NCBI GenBank assembly: GCA_963795715.1
Contig: CAWCIY010000004.1
Location: 434,001 to 498,000 of the forward strand
Source of the DNA: JAFEDN01 sp963795715
GTDB lineage: Bacteria; Pseudomonadota; Gammaproteobacteria; Coxiellales; Coxiellaceae
Length of the DNA stretch: 64,000 nt
Direction: 5' to 3'
The translations under genes and the position numbers were made by a program. Position 1 is the first letter of the stretch. Every line of letters starts with the position of its first letter. Below are positions 27,803-36,791 of this stretch, in pieces. The notes under the pieces were generated by a model. The model had not been told where the DNA came from and did not search any database. It saw nothing but the letters and a program-made list of their open reading frames with translations.

Positions 27803-27847
27803 TGTTGGGCCGTGCTGGGATCGAACCAGCGACCCGCTGATTAAGAG
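27803..27847 (-). pseudogene. 3' half of a tRNA-Lys-like gene
   Basis: On the minus strand, CTCTTAATCAGCGGGTC (anticodon-loop CTCTTAA, anticodon CTT) is followed by the T arm GCTGGTTCGATCCCAGC and GGCCCAACA. No matching D arm or 5' acceptor strand is found upstream, so it is not a full tRNA. A tRNA 3' fragment of this kind is the usual trace of an integration site. Confidence 0.6.
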
Positions 27848-27865
27848 AACCCGTACTGACTTTTC

Positions 27866-27873
27866 TATTTATG
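27866..27873. repeat. Left target-site duplication of the IS66 element
   Basis: TATTTATG, identical to 29431-29438 on the other side. Eight bases is the duplication made by IS66-family transposition. Confidence 0.9.
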
Positions 27874-29430
27874 GTAACTATTCAGCCCTTAATTGAGGTA
27901 AAGGTATAGCCGAAGAGGCTTGGATGGCATTTTCTAATGTAGTCAGCAGGTTAAGACCATTTTTCCGAAGTGTCGAAAGACAACCCCGGATTCTACAAAA
28001 AGCTTTTATGCCCTGCCAACTTCTGTAGCATCCCGATATTTTTTGCTGCACCTTAACCATGCGAATATCCCTTTCTGCCTGATTGTTATCAAAGGGAAGC
28101 GCGGGATCATACATGAAGGCTAAAACAGACTGATTAAATTTCCTTAACCGCTCTAATAAATTTCTGGATGTGGATTGTTTCTGACGCCCTTTTTTCTTCT
28201 CATCAATTGCTGCTGGACATTCTGTGCGTCCTCTGTAAAGAATTCCCATATAACGCGAGCGGGTCCCTCTTAAAATTCGATCAGGTAATCGAGTCAATGT
28301 TTTCTGATAATGAATCTCTACTTTGTGTTTTAAATTTAGTAATAATTTTTCTAATTTTTTCGCCCACTGCTGATTCTCTTGCTCCTGAACAAAAGTTAAC
28401 TCACGCAAATGATGCGCATTACAAAGACTATGGCCACTACCATAATGAAAATAAGGTTTAAAGTGATCATGCACTAATATTCCTTTAAAATCCGGCAATA
28501 AACCTATTTCATCCAATGCTTCAGTACCGCGCTTAGTGTGAATATCGTAACAAGTCAATTGACTCGTGCTGGCCACATGCAACCAATTTCGCTGCTTCAT
28601 GACACGTAAGCTGGTTTCATCCACATGTAGTTTTTTCCCGGCCTTTAATAGGTTTCTAATTTGTTCTTCCATCAGACTTAATTTCTTATAGGCGTGTTGT
28701 TTTGCATTAACAAAAGTCCCTACACTAATCCTTTGATGAAATACATCTTTAAAAAAATCATTCAATCGGTGGAACGGTAATAATTGATATTGATTCATGT
28801 AAACCATTAACGCTTTAATTCGATGGCCATATTGAGTCAGTTGGTTAATGCTTTTTGGCAAATCTCCTTGCGTCTCATAGCCGCAGCATGCACACATCTT
28901 CCTTTGTACTCGATGTTCAGTTACTTCCACTCGTAAAATTGGAATATCAAATACTTGGCGTCGATCATATTCTCCCGCAACCTTTTCTAAATTTTCCCCA
29001 CAATGCTCACAATGGTTCACTGAATATTCCACTATGTAATCCGGTGTGTCCGTAGGATTAAGACGATGGCCTACATGACCCTTTTGGCCACCGGCTTTTT
29101 TGCCGCTGTTTTTTCGACGAGATTTAGGATTCGGCCTACTCCCATGATCACTTGATGGGGGTTTACTACTATTTTGACTGTTCTTTGATAAACGATCTTT
29201 GAGGGCTTTAATCTGGGTTTCTAATTGCGGTATCTGGGCGCGTAATAGTCGGCATTGTTCCCAGAGTAAGGATAATAATTGATCCTTCTCTGCGTCCGTT
29301 AATTTTGATAAATCAGGTAGCTCATCCATTGCCTGCACAGTATCTCATTAACATATGATCATGTCATTGATTTCTTTACTTTTAATTCTTCTCTGAATCA
29401 TAACCGATGGGAATAGGGCTGAATAGTTAC
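27874..29430 (-). mobile_element. IS66-family insertion sequence, single-gene type
   Basis: A 1557-bp element bounded by 16-bp perfect terminal inverted repeats, GTAACTATTCAGCCCT (27874-27889) and its complement (29415-29430), and flanked by the 8-bp duplication TATTTATG. It holds only the large transposase gene; the accessory tnpA/tnpB genes of classical IS66 are absent, as in the ISBst12-like subgroup. Ends and gene look intact, so the insertion is probably recent. Confidence 0.93.
27878..29338 (-). CDS. tnpC: IS66-family transposase
   Basis: A 486-residue protein. It has an N-terminal leucine-rich coiled coil (residues about 15-50), a basic Ser/Pro-rich linker (SKPPSSDHGSRPNPKSRR), a zinc-finger domain (CEHCGENL ... 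CACCGYET), and the DDE catalytic residues in HVDETS, LVHDHFKPY and NNQAERDIRMVK. The stop lies inside the left terminal repeat. The start is ATG 29338, or ATG 29329. Confidence 0.95.
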   Translation of the reverse strand: MQAMDELPDLSKLTDAEKDQLLSLLWEQCRLLRAQIPQLETQIKALKDRLSKNSQNSSKPPSSDHGSRPNPKSRRKNSGKKAGGQKGHVGHRLNPTDTPDYIVEYSVNHCEHCGENLEKVAGEYDRRQVFDIPILRVEVTEHRVQRKMCACCGYETQGDLPKSINQLTQYGHRIKALMVYMNQYQLLPFHRLNDFFKDVFHQRISVGTFVNAKQHAYKKLSLMEEQIRNLLKAGKKLHVDETSLRVMKQRNWLHVASTSQLTCYDIHTKRGTEALDEIGLLPDFKGILVHDHFKPYFHYGSGHSLCNAHHLRELTFVQEQENQQWAKKLEKLLLNLKHKVEIHYQKTLTRLPDRILRGTRSRYMGILYRGRTECPAAIDEKKKGRQKQSTSRNLLERLRKFNQSVLAFMYDPALPFDNNQAERDIRMVKVQQKISGCYRSWQGIKAFCRIRGCLSTLRKNGLNLLTTLENAIQASSAIPLPQLRAE

Positions 29431-29438
29431 TATTTATG
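29431..29438. repeat. Right target-site duplication of the IS66 element
   Basis: TATTTATG directly after the right terminal repeat, matching 27866-27873. Confidence 0.9.
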
Positions 29439-29930
29439 TCTATATTCTTCTATCTCTTTCTATTTAAAGCTATTTTTGTCTATTTGGGCTTTGCATATTT
29501 TTCTATAAAATGCCATAAATGTCTATATTTTTCTGGATTTTTCTTGGCACATTTACACTAAAATTACACACGCGCGGTACCAAAATACATCAGCGGACTA
29601 ATCTTCGCTTATGAACCCATCTTATCACAGAGAGAATGCTCGGACTATGAGTAAGAGCTAAGGCAGTTTCAGGCTTTAACCTGTTTTTTAAAATTGAAAC
29701 TTTATTTGCTCAAATTAAATCCTACAGATATGATGGAGACAAAAGGAAAGAGGTGATCACTCATCTAGAATAGAAAAGGAGGTATTGCTCATGTCTAAAA
29801 ATGAACCGCTTCAGTCACACTTGATCTTTTCTGCTCCCGAAGAAATATCCAACCCTTGAGTCATATGGGGGTTGAATTAAAAAGATTGCGCATGAAAAAG
29901 ATCATTTTAAATTAAAAAATATTTAAACTT
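29439..29930. other. AT-rich spacer with one tiny open frame
   Basis: Starts with several TCTAT-rich direct repeats (TCTATATT, TCTATCTC, TCTATTTA) that continue the sequence interrupted by the IS. The only coding candidate is the 22-codon frame at 29791. Confidence 0.4.
29791..29859 (+). CDS. Possible 22-residue peptide
   Basis: ATG 29791 follows a perfect AAAGGAGG about 8 bases upstream. The peptide reads MSKNEPLQSHLIFSAPEE then ISNP. The strong ribosome site suggests either a real small protein or the 5' stub of a truncated gene. There is no other evidence. Confidence 0.25.
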   Translation: MSKNEPLQSHLIFSAPEEISNP

Positions 29931-32477
29931 TTAAAATGAGTCAAATTCTTTACTAGACGAAGATGTTTTAGTTGAACTAGTTGCACTGGAAGAACTCGAA
30001 GTAGAAGAAGCAAAAATACTTGAACTATTTGGTGAGGTCAGGGAACTAAAAGCACTTATGCTATTGCTTGATGATGTTAAACTGGATTGATGACTAGATG
30101 ATGGGGTTGAGCTAATTGGAATTGAATTGAAAAAATTAAAAGGAGTTTGGCTATCTCTCTTTTGCCTTCGAAGGACTGCGCTTTTTTCTTGTTCATCCCA
30201 CAGCAACTGAGGCTTGGAGAAAATAGGACGGATACCCGTTGGTTTATTATCATCCATGGCGTTAAAAACAAGATTTGTCATTATATTAACTAGTTTTTGG
30301 CCAAATCCATCACTATCATTATTTTCAGATAATTCCTTTAATTGAACTACTTGTTGTTCACTCATATCCATTTCAATGGAAGTGACTTGCCCTAATAACC
30401 GGTGTATGTGAAAAAAATCAAAGAAGGTTTCTGAGATTGCCTGGCCAGCAGCTTTAGCAGCATTTTCAATGGCTTCAATATCGGTGGATTTACATTCTAA
30501 TACAGCTCTTAAGCCATTTTTGAGTTGTGTTCTTGTGTTATAAGAATCAATTATTTTCCAAGCAGCTTTATTGGTTTTACCTTTCCGGGCCTTACCTTCA
30601 TTACCTTCAGGAATATTTTCGGGTTCTATTAAGGACTCATATTCTAGCAGCACATCTATAAAAATTTCTTTACTGTCCTCTCCTGCTGTGTTTTCTGCCA
30701 TGCTAACTGGATCGTAACTATTAAAAAGCCGAGATAATAAACTGATAGCTATATTGCGTACGTATTTTGTAACATGAATATTTTTATCGCCGCTTATAAG
30801 CAGTGCTACCGATCCTTTGCATTCATATTGATGTAGCAAATGAATCGCCCAATCTCTGCCTCGCGCATGCGATTGAGCAACATTACGGGTAACATTAACC
30901 ACATCAGACCATGACCAATCGTGAAATTTGTTATCTTTAATGGTAGCATTTGATGTAATGAGTGCACCACTTTTATTTTTCTTAGCTCTAGGTGGGACTT
31001 TCGTCAGCAAAGGATTGCCTCTGCTAAAAAAAGTAGTAAATCCTAATCTTTTAGCAACCTCTTTTATTATTAAAACGGATTCACTAGGCGATTCATATTC
31101 CACGTCTTTTTTTGTGCCTAAAAAACTTTCTTTAATAGAATCTTTATCGCTTAAAACCCTAATACAAACATTCGGTTCAGGATAGTAAATCCCATTCTGA
31201 ATATATTCCGAAGTCACCGCTCTAACACGCATATCAAGCGTGCTGGCAAACCGTATAATAAGGGGGTCATTTTCACCTATATCATACTCGTATCCTGTAC
31301 TCATAACATCAGGCCGAGGTGTTCGATAGAAATATTCATTAGTATAGACAGTATAAATACCCAGTTTTTTAGGTTGACAAAAACTGACAGTATCTCCATC
31401 AATAAAACTCAAATAAACATCTGAAATCAAGGGCTCTTTTCTAGCTTCTTTAATCAATTCCTGCGTATTCACATGGTTTTTGACTGATTCTCTGATATGA
31501 CGATAGGGAACCATTCTATTGGTAGTATCATGATTTTCATTTTTACGACGGAATGCTCGTGCTTTTATTTTATTGTATCTTTTGAATTGCTTATAAAAAG
31601 AACGAACTTTTTTATATTCCACTTCGAAGGTACAACCTAGTTTAGTTGCAATAGTATCAATAAATCTTTTATTTCCTTTTCTTTTCACTATCCTACGTTT
31701 TTCCGTAGAGAAATTTTTCATTATTTTAGCAAATACAGGCGTATTTTTAATTTCTTTAGATTTAATATTTTTAAGCTTTGCTGGCTTACCATTCACCCAA
31801 AAATAAGCTTTAAGCCCTTCTTTGTTTTCATTGCTTGGTGTTAATAAAATAACATTTAATTTTTTGTCTTTCTTTAATATTTTTTCCTGATAGGGTACTA
31901 AAATAATTTCTTCTATTGTATAGATACTTCTCCAATTATAATTCCAAAAAAATCCGAATGTTTTAATACTGAAAGGTGATTTTTTAACACCTAAAGCAAG
32001 TTCATTTTCAAGAAGTTTATTTTTTCTTTTACTGAGTGATCTTGGACGATTAAAACCAATGCTAATGGATAACCGTTTTGACATATCTAAAGAGGATTCA
32101 TCGCCATAAAATCCTGTGTGTTCTAAGTTATCTACGATTTTCCGTTGGATCTTACTTTCGACCTCCGATATTTTTTTAATATCAGAAGTATCAAGTGGTA
32201 ATTCAACTATCCCGCGTTTTTCGTTATGAATAGAAAAAGGAGGATGTTCAAAATGTGAAGCTTCAAATTTATATTCTTCGCCATCGTCCGAGTTATCATC
32301 AGAATCATTATCGGAATCGGCAGGAACATACATTGGAATATTTACTACGAAATGAGGGAATTTAAGCAATGGAGTAGATGAAGTAAAGTCCTGAAATTTC
32401 TGCTCAGATTCTTCAATTTTCTTATTAGAAACTGACTTATCAACAAATGATAAGCTATTCGGTTCTAGTTTTTTCAT
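29931..32477 (-). CDS. Large basic protein with Ser-rich tail, function unknown
   Basis: About 848 residues from ATG 32477 (GGAG 8 bases upstream; ATG 32498 is also in frame). An acidic N-terminal stretch (DSDNDSDDNSDDGEEYKFE, about residues 52-70) precedes a Lys/Arg-rich middle. The last about 70 residues are nearly all Ser/Thr (SSTPSSSHQSSLTSSSNS and on to the end). There is no signal peptide and no recognised domain. The Ser-rich tail parallels that of the 901-residue protein at 15308. Secreted effector is a possibility, unproven. Confidence 0.7.
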   Translation of the reverse strand: MKKLEPNSLSFVDKSVSNKKIEESEQKFQDFTSSTPLLKFPHFVVNIPMYVPADSDNDSDDNSDDGEEYKFEASHFEHPPFSIHNEKRGIVELPLDTSDIKKISEVESKIQRKIVDNLEHTGFYGDESSLDMSKRLSISIGFNRPRSLSKRKNKLLENELALGVKKSPFSIKTFGFFWNYNWRSIYTIEEIILVPYQEKILKKDKKLNVILLTPSNENKEGLKAYFWVNGKPAKLKNIKSKEIKNTPVFAKIMKNFSTEKRRIVKRKGNKRFIDTIATKLGCTFEVEYKKVRSFYKQFKRYNKIKARAFRRKNENHDTTNRMVPYRHIRESVKNHVNTQELIKEARKEPLISDVYLSFIDGDTVSFCQPKKLGIYTVYTNEYFYRTPRPDVMSTGYEYDIGENDPLIIRFASTLDMRVRAVTSEYIQNGIYYPEPNVCIRVLSDKDSIKESFLGTKKDVEYESPSESVLIIKEVAKRLGFTTFFSRGNPLLTKVPPRAKKNKSGALITSNATIKDNKFHDWSWSDVVNVTRNVAQSHARGRDWAIHLLHQYECKGSVALLISGDKNIHVTKYVRNIAISLLSRLFNSYDPVSMAENTAGEDSKEIFIDVLLEYESLIEPENIPEGNEGKARKGKTNKAAWKIIDSYNTRTQLKNGLRAVLECKSTDIEAIENAAKAAGQAISETFFDFFHIHRLLGQVTSIEMDMSEQQVVQLKELSENNDSDGFGQKLVNIMTNLVFNAMDDNKPTGIRPIFSKPQLLWDEQEKSAVLRRQKRDSQTPFNFFNSIPISSTPSSSHQSSLTSSSNSISAFSSLTSPNSSSIFASSTSSSSSATSSTKTSSSSKEFDSF

Positions 32478-32725
32478 ACAACCTACTCCAAAATCCATTT
32501 AAGATTTATGTATATTACCTATTCTACGTGGTGATTAAAATCTGTTAAAACTACTGCGACTTCACGATTCAAGAAAGCCCTGTCCATCCTTCTAGAAAGA
32601 ACAAAATCGATAATTCGCTTCATTACATTTCTAACTCTAGATTCTTATAAAATTGCAATGATAAATTCTTAAACAACCTCATAAATTCTATCAGAACTCC
32701 TGAAATTTTATATCAGGTAATTACT

Positions 32726-33322
32726 TTAACTGCAACGACTTAATAGTTTCTCATAATTGATATGGATGATTTTAAGGATATCTTTACCATCGGGTGCTTC
32801 ATAATCGAGTTGCAGATCGCCCGTGGATAGAAATTTTGTTTTAATACCAAAATCAGAATCCTTTTCCAGTTTGATAGGATAATTTAAAGGCTGATTACAA
32901 ATTTTAAAAGCTCGGCTAATAATGATGAGACTTTTGTCTCTAAGATAATATGCGATTATGTCTTTTTTAGGATTGTAATCGAGAAGATAGGTATAAATTT
33001 GACTTAATTGATTAGTTCGGCGATTAAGATAACGAGTGCAGGTGTCATTCGAATTCTTAATACAGGCAAACATAATCTCCAATATATCTGTATCGTCTAA
33101 TTGCTCGGAACTAAACGAGGATTCTATCGGATAAGGGGAACTAAATTTATAAATGAGAATTTTTTGATGCTGATAATTCTCTGCATAGAGATTACCAGAA
33201 TGATGGTCATTGGAGATATGAAGTAGTTTAGGGTCTGAACCACTCACCAACATGGAATCTATTACTGCTGCCCGGGCTGAGATAAAGAAAAATAGAAGAA
33301 TTCCCCATAAAATTTTGTTCAT
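32726..33322 (-). CDS. Secreted protein of unknown function
   Basis: A 198-residue protein with an N-terminal signal peptide (MNKILWGILLFFFISARA). The mature domain has four cysteines (CIKNSNDTC, KICNQPL, SRCS), suited to disulfides in the periplasm. Its ATG overlaps the stop of the upstream hydrolase gene (ATGA), so the two are translationally coupled. No family recognised. Confidence 0.7.
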   Translation of the reverse strand: MNKILWGILLFFFISARAAVIDSMLVSGSDPKLLHISNDHHSGNLYAENYQHQKILIYKFSSPYPIESSFSSEQLDDTDILEIMFACIKNSNDTCTRYLNRRTNQLSQIYTYLLDYNPKKDIIAYYLRDKSLIIISRAFKICNQPLNYPIKLEKDSDFGIKTKFLSTGDLQLDYEAPDGKDILKIIHINYEKLLSRCS

Positions 33323-34386
33323 GGTTTTTTACCCGCCGTTCTTTCGACGTGAGCAGGAATATCATAGAACTTAAAATCGTGCTCGTGCACGCCGGAAACA
33401 GATACCTTGTATTGTTCTGGATTTTTTAAAGGGAATAAAAAACTGGGTTGTTTTCCAGGCATGGAGCGTGGACTGTAATAGTAATTTGCAGTGGTTGTAG
33501 GGTGACCTTTATAAATATCACGAAGGGAGTTGCTGATTGTATCCAGCAATTTACGCTCTTGTGCTGTCATGGCATCCCGATGATTTATTTTTTGATTGTG
33601 TAATGTCGCCCAGGCTTTTAAAAATTGCTGATGATTTCTAATATAATGACTATGAAAATTCACGTGGTCCCAACTGGCTTTATTAGGGTTAAGGTAGGCA
33701 TTAAAACCAGTATGCTTAATGATATCATCAGAAGTGTGGTACCGATGCCAAACCCCTGAATTGATTCGATTGATAATGACAGAACCCACTGCTCGCCAAG
33801 CAGCTTCACGGCCATGACGAACACCGCCTGCCTCACCATATACTGTAGCGACGAATAGGTAAAATCCCTCTAGGGTTTTAGCTTGAATCTTTCGCCTGAT
33901 AAAAGTTGCCAGATTAGGCCAACAACCGATTTGTGCTCGAACTCTAATGGGCGATTCTGATTGACCGACTGATTCCTGTGGAATCATGCTCATTTCCACA
34001 TCTGTGTAATTAAGGGTAATTAATTCATAGCTAATCTCTGCATCGACATGCAGGTGATAGCCACTGACGAGCACGTTACTGAGGATATATTGTAAATACA
34101 TGATCAATCCATCCGTAGAAGAATGGCACATATCAATCTTTACTTCTGGAATGGCAGGCCCACCGCAAGCCTCACTAAATAACAACGGCGAAGATTGATC
34201 AATCGGTTTGATAATTTCCATTTCTGTGCCAAGCGTATCCGAATGTATACGATCACTGACGCGCCCCGGTATGGTTTCTATTTTCCGTCCCACACCGCAG
34301 TTGAGTGAATATAAGGGAATCCACTGCTGATATCCGTTAGCAGTTATAGAACCGGCAATCCTGGGCATTAACATATACATTGCCAC
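33319..34386 (-). CDS. SleB-like cell wall hydrolase domain protein
   Basis: A 355-residue protein from GTG 34386 (AAGGAGAG upstream). Residues about 175-320 match the SleB/CwlJ hydrolase fold: ATVYGEAGGVRHGREAAWRA (catalytic Glu), VGSVIINRINSG, and NYYYSPRSMPGK near the end. The N-terminal 170 residues are unrecognised. This family cleaves peptidoglycan. No signal peptide is visible, which is odd for a periplasmic enzyme. It may be delivered by a dedicated export route or act on a target cell. Confidence 0.7.
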   Translation of the reverse strand: MAMYMLMPRIAGSITANGYQQWIPLYSLNCGVGRKIETIPGRVSDRIHSDTLGTEMEIIKPIDQSSPLLFSEACGGPAIPEVKIDMCHSSTDGLIMYLQYILSNVLVSGYHLHVDAEISYELITLNYTDVEMSMIPQESVGQSESPIRVRAQIGCWPNLATFIRRKIQAKTLEGFYLFVATVYGEAGGVRHGREAAWRAVGSVIINRINSGVWHRYHTSDDIIKHTGFNAYLNPNKASWDHVNFHSHYIRNHQQFLKAWATLHNQKINHRDAMTAQERKLLDTISNSLRDIYKGHPTTTANYYYSPRSMPGKQPSFLFPLKNPEQYKVSVSGVHEHDFKFYDIPAHVERTAGKKP

Positions 34387-34561
34387 CGACCTCTCCTTAA
34401 GCGATTTCTTTAGGGGATTTATTATAAGAATTTGCGCATTAATTTTCTATAGGGATGTTTAAAGAGCTTCTTGCAAGCTTGGCCTTCCTCTCCTCATATA
34501 ACCATTCAAAATTCGTTGCTATGAGCTTGTTAGGCAATTTTAGATTAAAAACATACCCTAT

Positions 34562-35581
34562 TTACGGGTTGCTTTTAAATAGGACTCCCGGCGTTTTTTT
34601 GCAACGTTCGACACAATCGCAAGCCATTCCTTCAGGACAGAGCACATCACAATAAGCAAGACACATCACACCGGTACCGTTAAAGCCGCGTTCAATGGTA
34701 TTGGGTGGGCAATACTGCTTTCCCACTTGAGTGTAAGCAGCTCTCTCAGCATCTTTCTCTGGATTTCGAGGGCCAGCGTTCAAATAGCCGATGAGACACT
34801 TATCTTTGTTTTGTTGCGGGTTTTTTAGGGTTTCGATGGCTTTGGGAATGAGCGGTAACACGTATTGGTTGTAATATTGAGGGTAAGGCAACGATCCATA
34901 TTTTTGGTTCAGAGCAACCTGTTTCGCATTACCCTGATTGCCCTTTTCCTCGTTAGTCTTTTCTACCGGAGAAGCTGGACGCTTCGAAGGTGTGGGTGTC
35001 GCCGGACGCGCTTTGATACCCCACTCACCCCAGGCCGCCGGATCAGCATAATAACGCGGGCAATATTGATTACCGACATTAAAAAAAGCGATTTGTTGAG
35101 CGGTGATTTGCGGATTCTTGACTAAAACTTGTTGCATCACCGTACATAATTTTTTATCGTTCGGATGTTTTTTCAAGGCTTCTTCTGCGGCAGGGACGGA
35201 GGCCATTATTTTCTGATTTTCAGCTTCCATTGGGTCTTCATAACCCGTTTCCGCCTTATCAATCGCTTTGGTCACTCCTATTTGTAAGTTTAAGAAGGAA
35301 AAATCCCACTCCGAATTGGTAGACGTCAAAATTTGTTTTTCGGACTGATTTTTATAGTCTTGAAAATCATGAATGCGCTTTTCAATCAGCGCATTGTGGG
35401 GATAATATTTTTTAATATTGTCTAATGCCGCATCCAAATCTTTACCGCGTTTGACGACCGTCTGATCCAATGCGGCTCCTTCCTGGCGTAATTGGGATTT
35501 CTGAGGTTCCGGCGCTTTCTCAATTTTTTGATTTAATTCTACTCGATCATACAAGGCCGATTCATAGTCGTTAAAAGCCAT
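34562..35581 (-). CDS. Hypothetical protein with Cys-rich C-terminus
   Basis: A 339-residue protein. The N-terminal about 110 residues are coiled-coil-like (ELNQKIEKAPEPQKSQLRQE). The middle has two similar segments ending in NVGNQYCPRYYAD and QVGKQYCPPNTIE, apparently a duplicated module. Last comes a Cys-dense stretch (CLAYCDVLCPEGMACDCVER). No signal peptide. It precedes the hydrolase gene on the same strand by about 175 bases. No family recognised. Confidence 0.65.
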   Translation of the reverse strand: MAFNDYESALYDRVELNQKIEKAPEPQKSQLRQEGAALDQTVVKRGKDLDAALDNIKKYYPHNALIEKRIHDFQDYKNQSEKQILTSTNSEWDFSFLNLQIGVTKAIDKAETGYEDPMEAENQKIMASVPAAEEALKKHPNDKKLCTVMQQVLVKNPQITAQQIAFFNVGNQYCPRYYADPAAWGEWGIKARPATPTPSKRPASPVEKTNEEKGNQGNAKQVALNQKYGSLPYPQYYNQYVLPLIPKAIETLKNPQQNKDKCLIGYLNAGPRNPEKDAERAAYTQVGKQYCPPNTIERGFNGTGVMCLAYCDVLCPEGMACDCVERCKKTPGVLFKSNP

Positions 35582-35586
35582 GGTTA

Positions 35587-36501
35587 ATGCATAACTCGCG
35601 TCTTGTTTGTCATAGTTCAGGTTTCGTTGTAGATTTAAATCATTTCGTGCATGTACAGCACCGTTTAATTTCAGGGTCGGTGCGTGAAATGATCGTTCCC
35701 TATGGATACACCCCGGAACTTTTGGCGCATATTAATCAAGATACTTATCAAGATCCTCGATTGAATATGACAATCATCGGTCAAAATCCCAATTCGCGAT
35801 TGCAGTCTATTTTAGAGGCTGTAGCGAATAGTATCGATGCATTGGGTGGTGATATCGGACAATTTGGCAAGGGGGTTAAACAAATTCTCTCTTGGTTACG
35901 CGCCCCGGGCGATAGTGTCGCGGTGTTTACTAAACCCAAGACGGTCACGGCTAGCGATCCCGCTTATGCCCTAAGAATATGGGTGAATGACACTTATCAT
36001 TATCAAATTCAAATTACACCCATCTCTAATGAATTTTATGCTGCGGCGCATCACGGCTTTGCTTATGGCACCACCTTGGAATTAAATTTAACTACGTCGA
36101 TTCCATGGAATGGCTCCAGCGTCATTAGCCAGGAAATTATTTCGCAGCAATTGCGCAAACGTTATGCTTATGTCGATGGCATGACGATTATTTTACAGCG
36201 GGCGGAACAACAGCCGGAAATCATCAATCGGCAAGATAAACGCACCGTGGTAGTCGGCAAGCCATTGAAACCCTTGGATGACAATCGACAGATTCATATC
36301 CAAATGACAGCGAAGCGGATTGTCATTTCCGATAATGGCAAGGGCATGAATGCTGTATTGTTATCGCGTATGTTTGTACCGAAACACGGCAGCAAGCAAC
36401 CGTTGCCGTTGAATGAGGTGCATTTGCAAGTATCATTAAAGTCCAAAAACTATGTCTTTAGCATTTTCAACTTGTTCCAGAATTTTTTTTGCCTGGACTA
36501 A
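35587..36501 (+). CDS. GHKL-type ATPase fragment (C-terminally truncated)
   Basis: The histidine-kinase/Hsp90-like ATP-binding fold is recognisable: N box in SILEAVANSIDALGGDIG and G1 box in VISDNGKGM, with KGVKQILSWL between them. The order is typical of GHKL proteins, but the domain ends soon after the G1 box. The last about 22 residues are encoded antisense to a LysR-type gene, so the original 3' part is lost. The frame starts at ATG 35587, 5 bases from the divergent gene; ATG 35689 is the other candidate. Probably non-functional. Confidence 0.55.
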   Translation: MHNSRLVCHSSGFVVDLNHFVHVQHRLISGSVREMIVPYGYTPELLAHINQDTYQDPRLNMTIIGQNPNSRLQSILEAVANSIDALGGDIGQFGKGVKQILSWLRAPGDSVAVFTKPKTVTASDPAYALRIWVNDTYHYQIQITPISNEFYAAAHHGFAYGTTLELNLTTSIPWNGSSVISQEIISQQLRKRYAYVDGMTIILQRAEQQPEIINRQDKRTVVVGKPLKPLDDNRQIHIQMTAKRIVISDNGKGMNAVLLSRMFVPKHGSKQPLPLNEVHLQVSLKSKNYVFSIFNLFQNFFCLD

Positions 36502-36702
36502 ATACACTCCTCCCGCTTCAGTAAGCTGTAAGCGCCGGGTGGTGCGAGATAATAATTTTTTTCCTAAAATTTTTTCCAAATACTTAACTTGCTTGGTGAG
36601 TATGGAGGGAGAAACATGAATTTGCCTAGACGCCGATGCAAACCCCTGTTGTTCGACCACGGCCACATAACTCTTTATGCAGGAAAACAGATCTAGTGAC
36701 AT
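36436..36702 (-). pseudogene. LysR-type regulator, DNA-binding domain only
   Basis: 88 residues from ATG 36702 covering the LysR winged helix (LFSCIKSYVAVVEQQGFASA, then SPSILTKQVKYLEKILGKK and LTEAGGVYLVQAKKILEQ). The about 200-residue effector domain is absent, because the frame stops at the junction with the truncated GHKL gene near 36430. A truncated regulator, likely inactive. Confidence 0.8.
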
Positions 36703-36791
36703 GATTATTGCCAATTTTGAATTAAATTATATTATCATTTAATCGCAACCATGTAAAATATAGACTGGCGATCTTAACTGCCATATAAATA

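Noticed and set aside
27803..27900. A complete tRNA gene on the minus strand
   Set aside because: Only the anticodon-loop to 3' end portion fits. No D arm or pairing 5' acceptor strand is found, even after removing the IS66 element.
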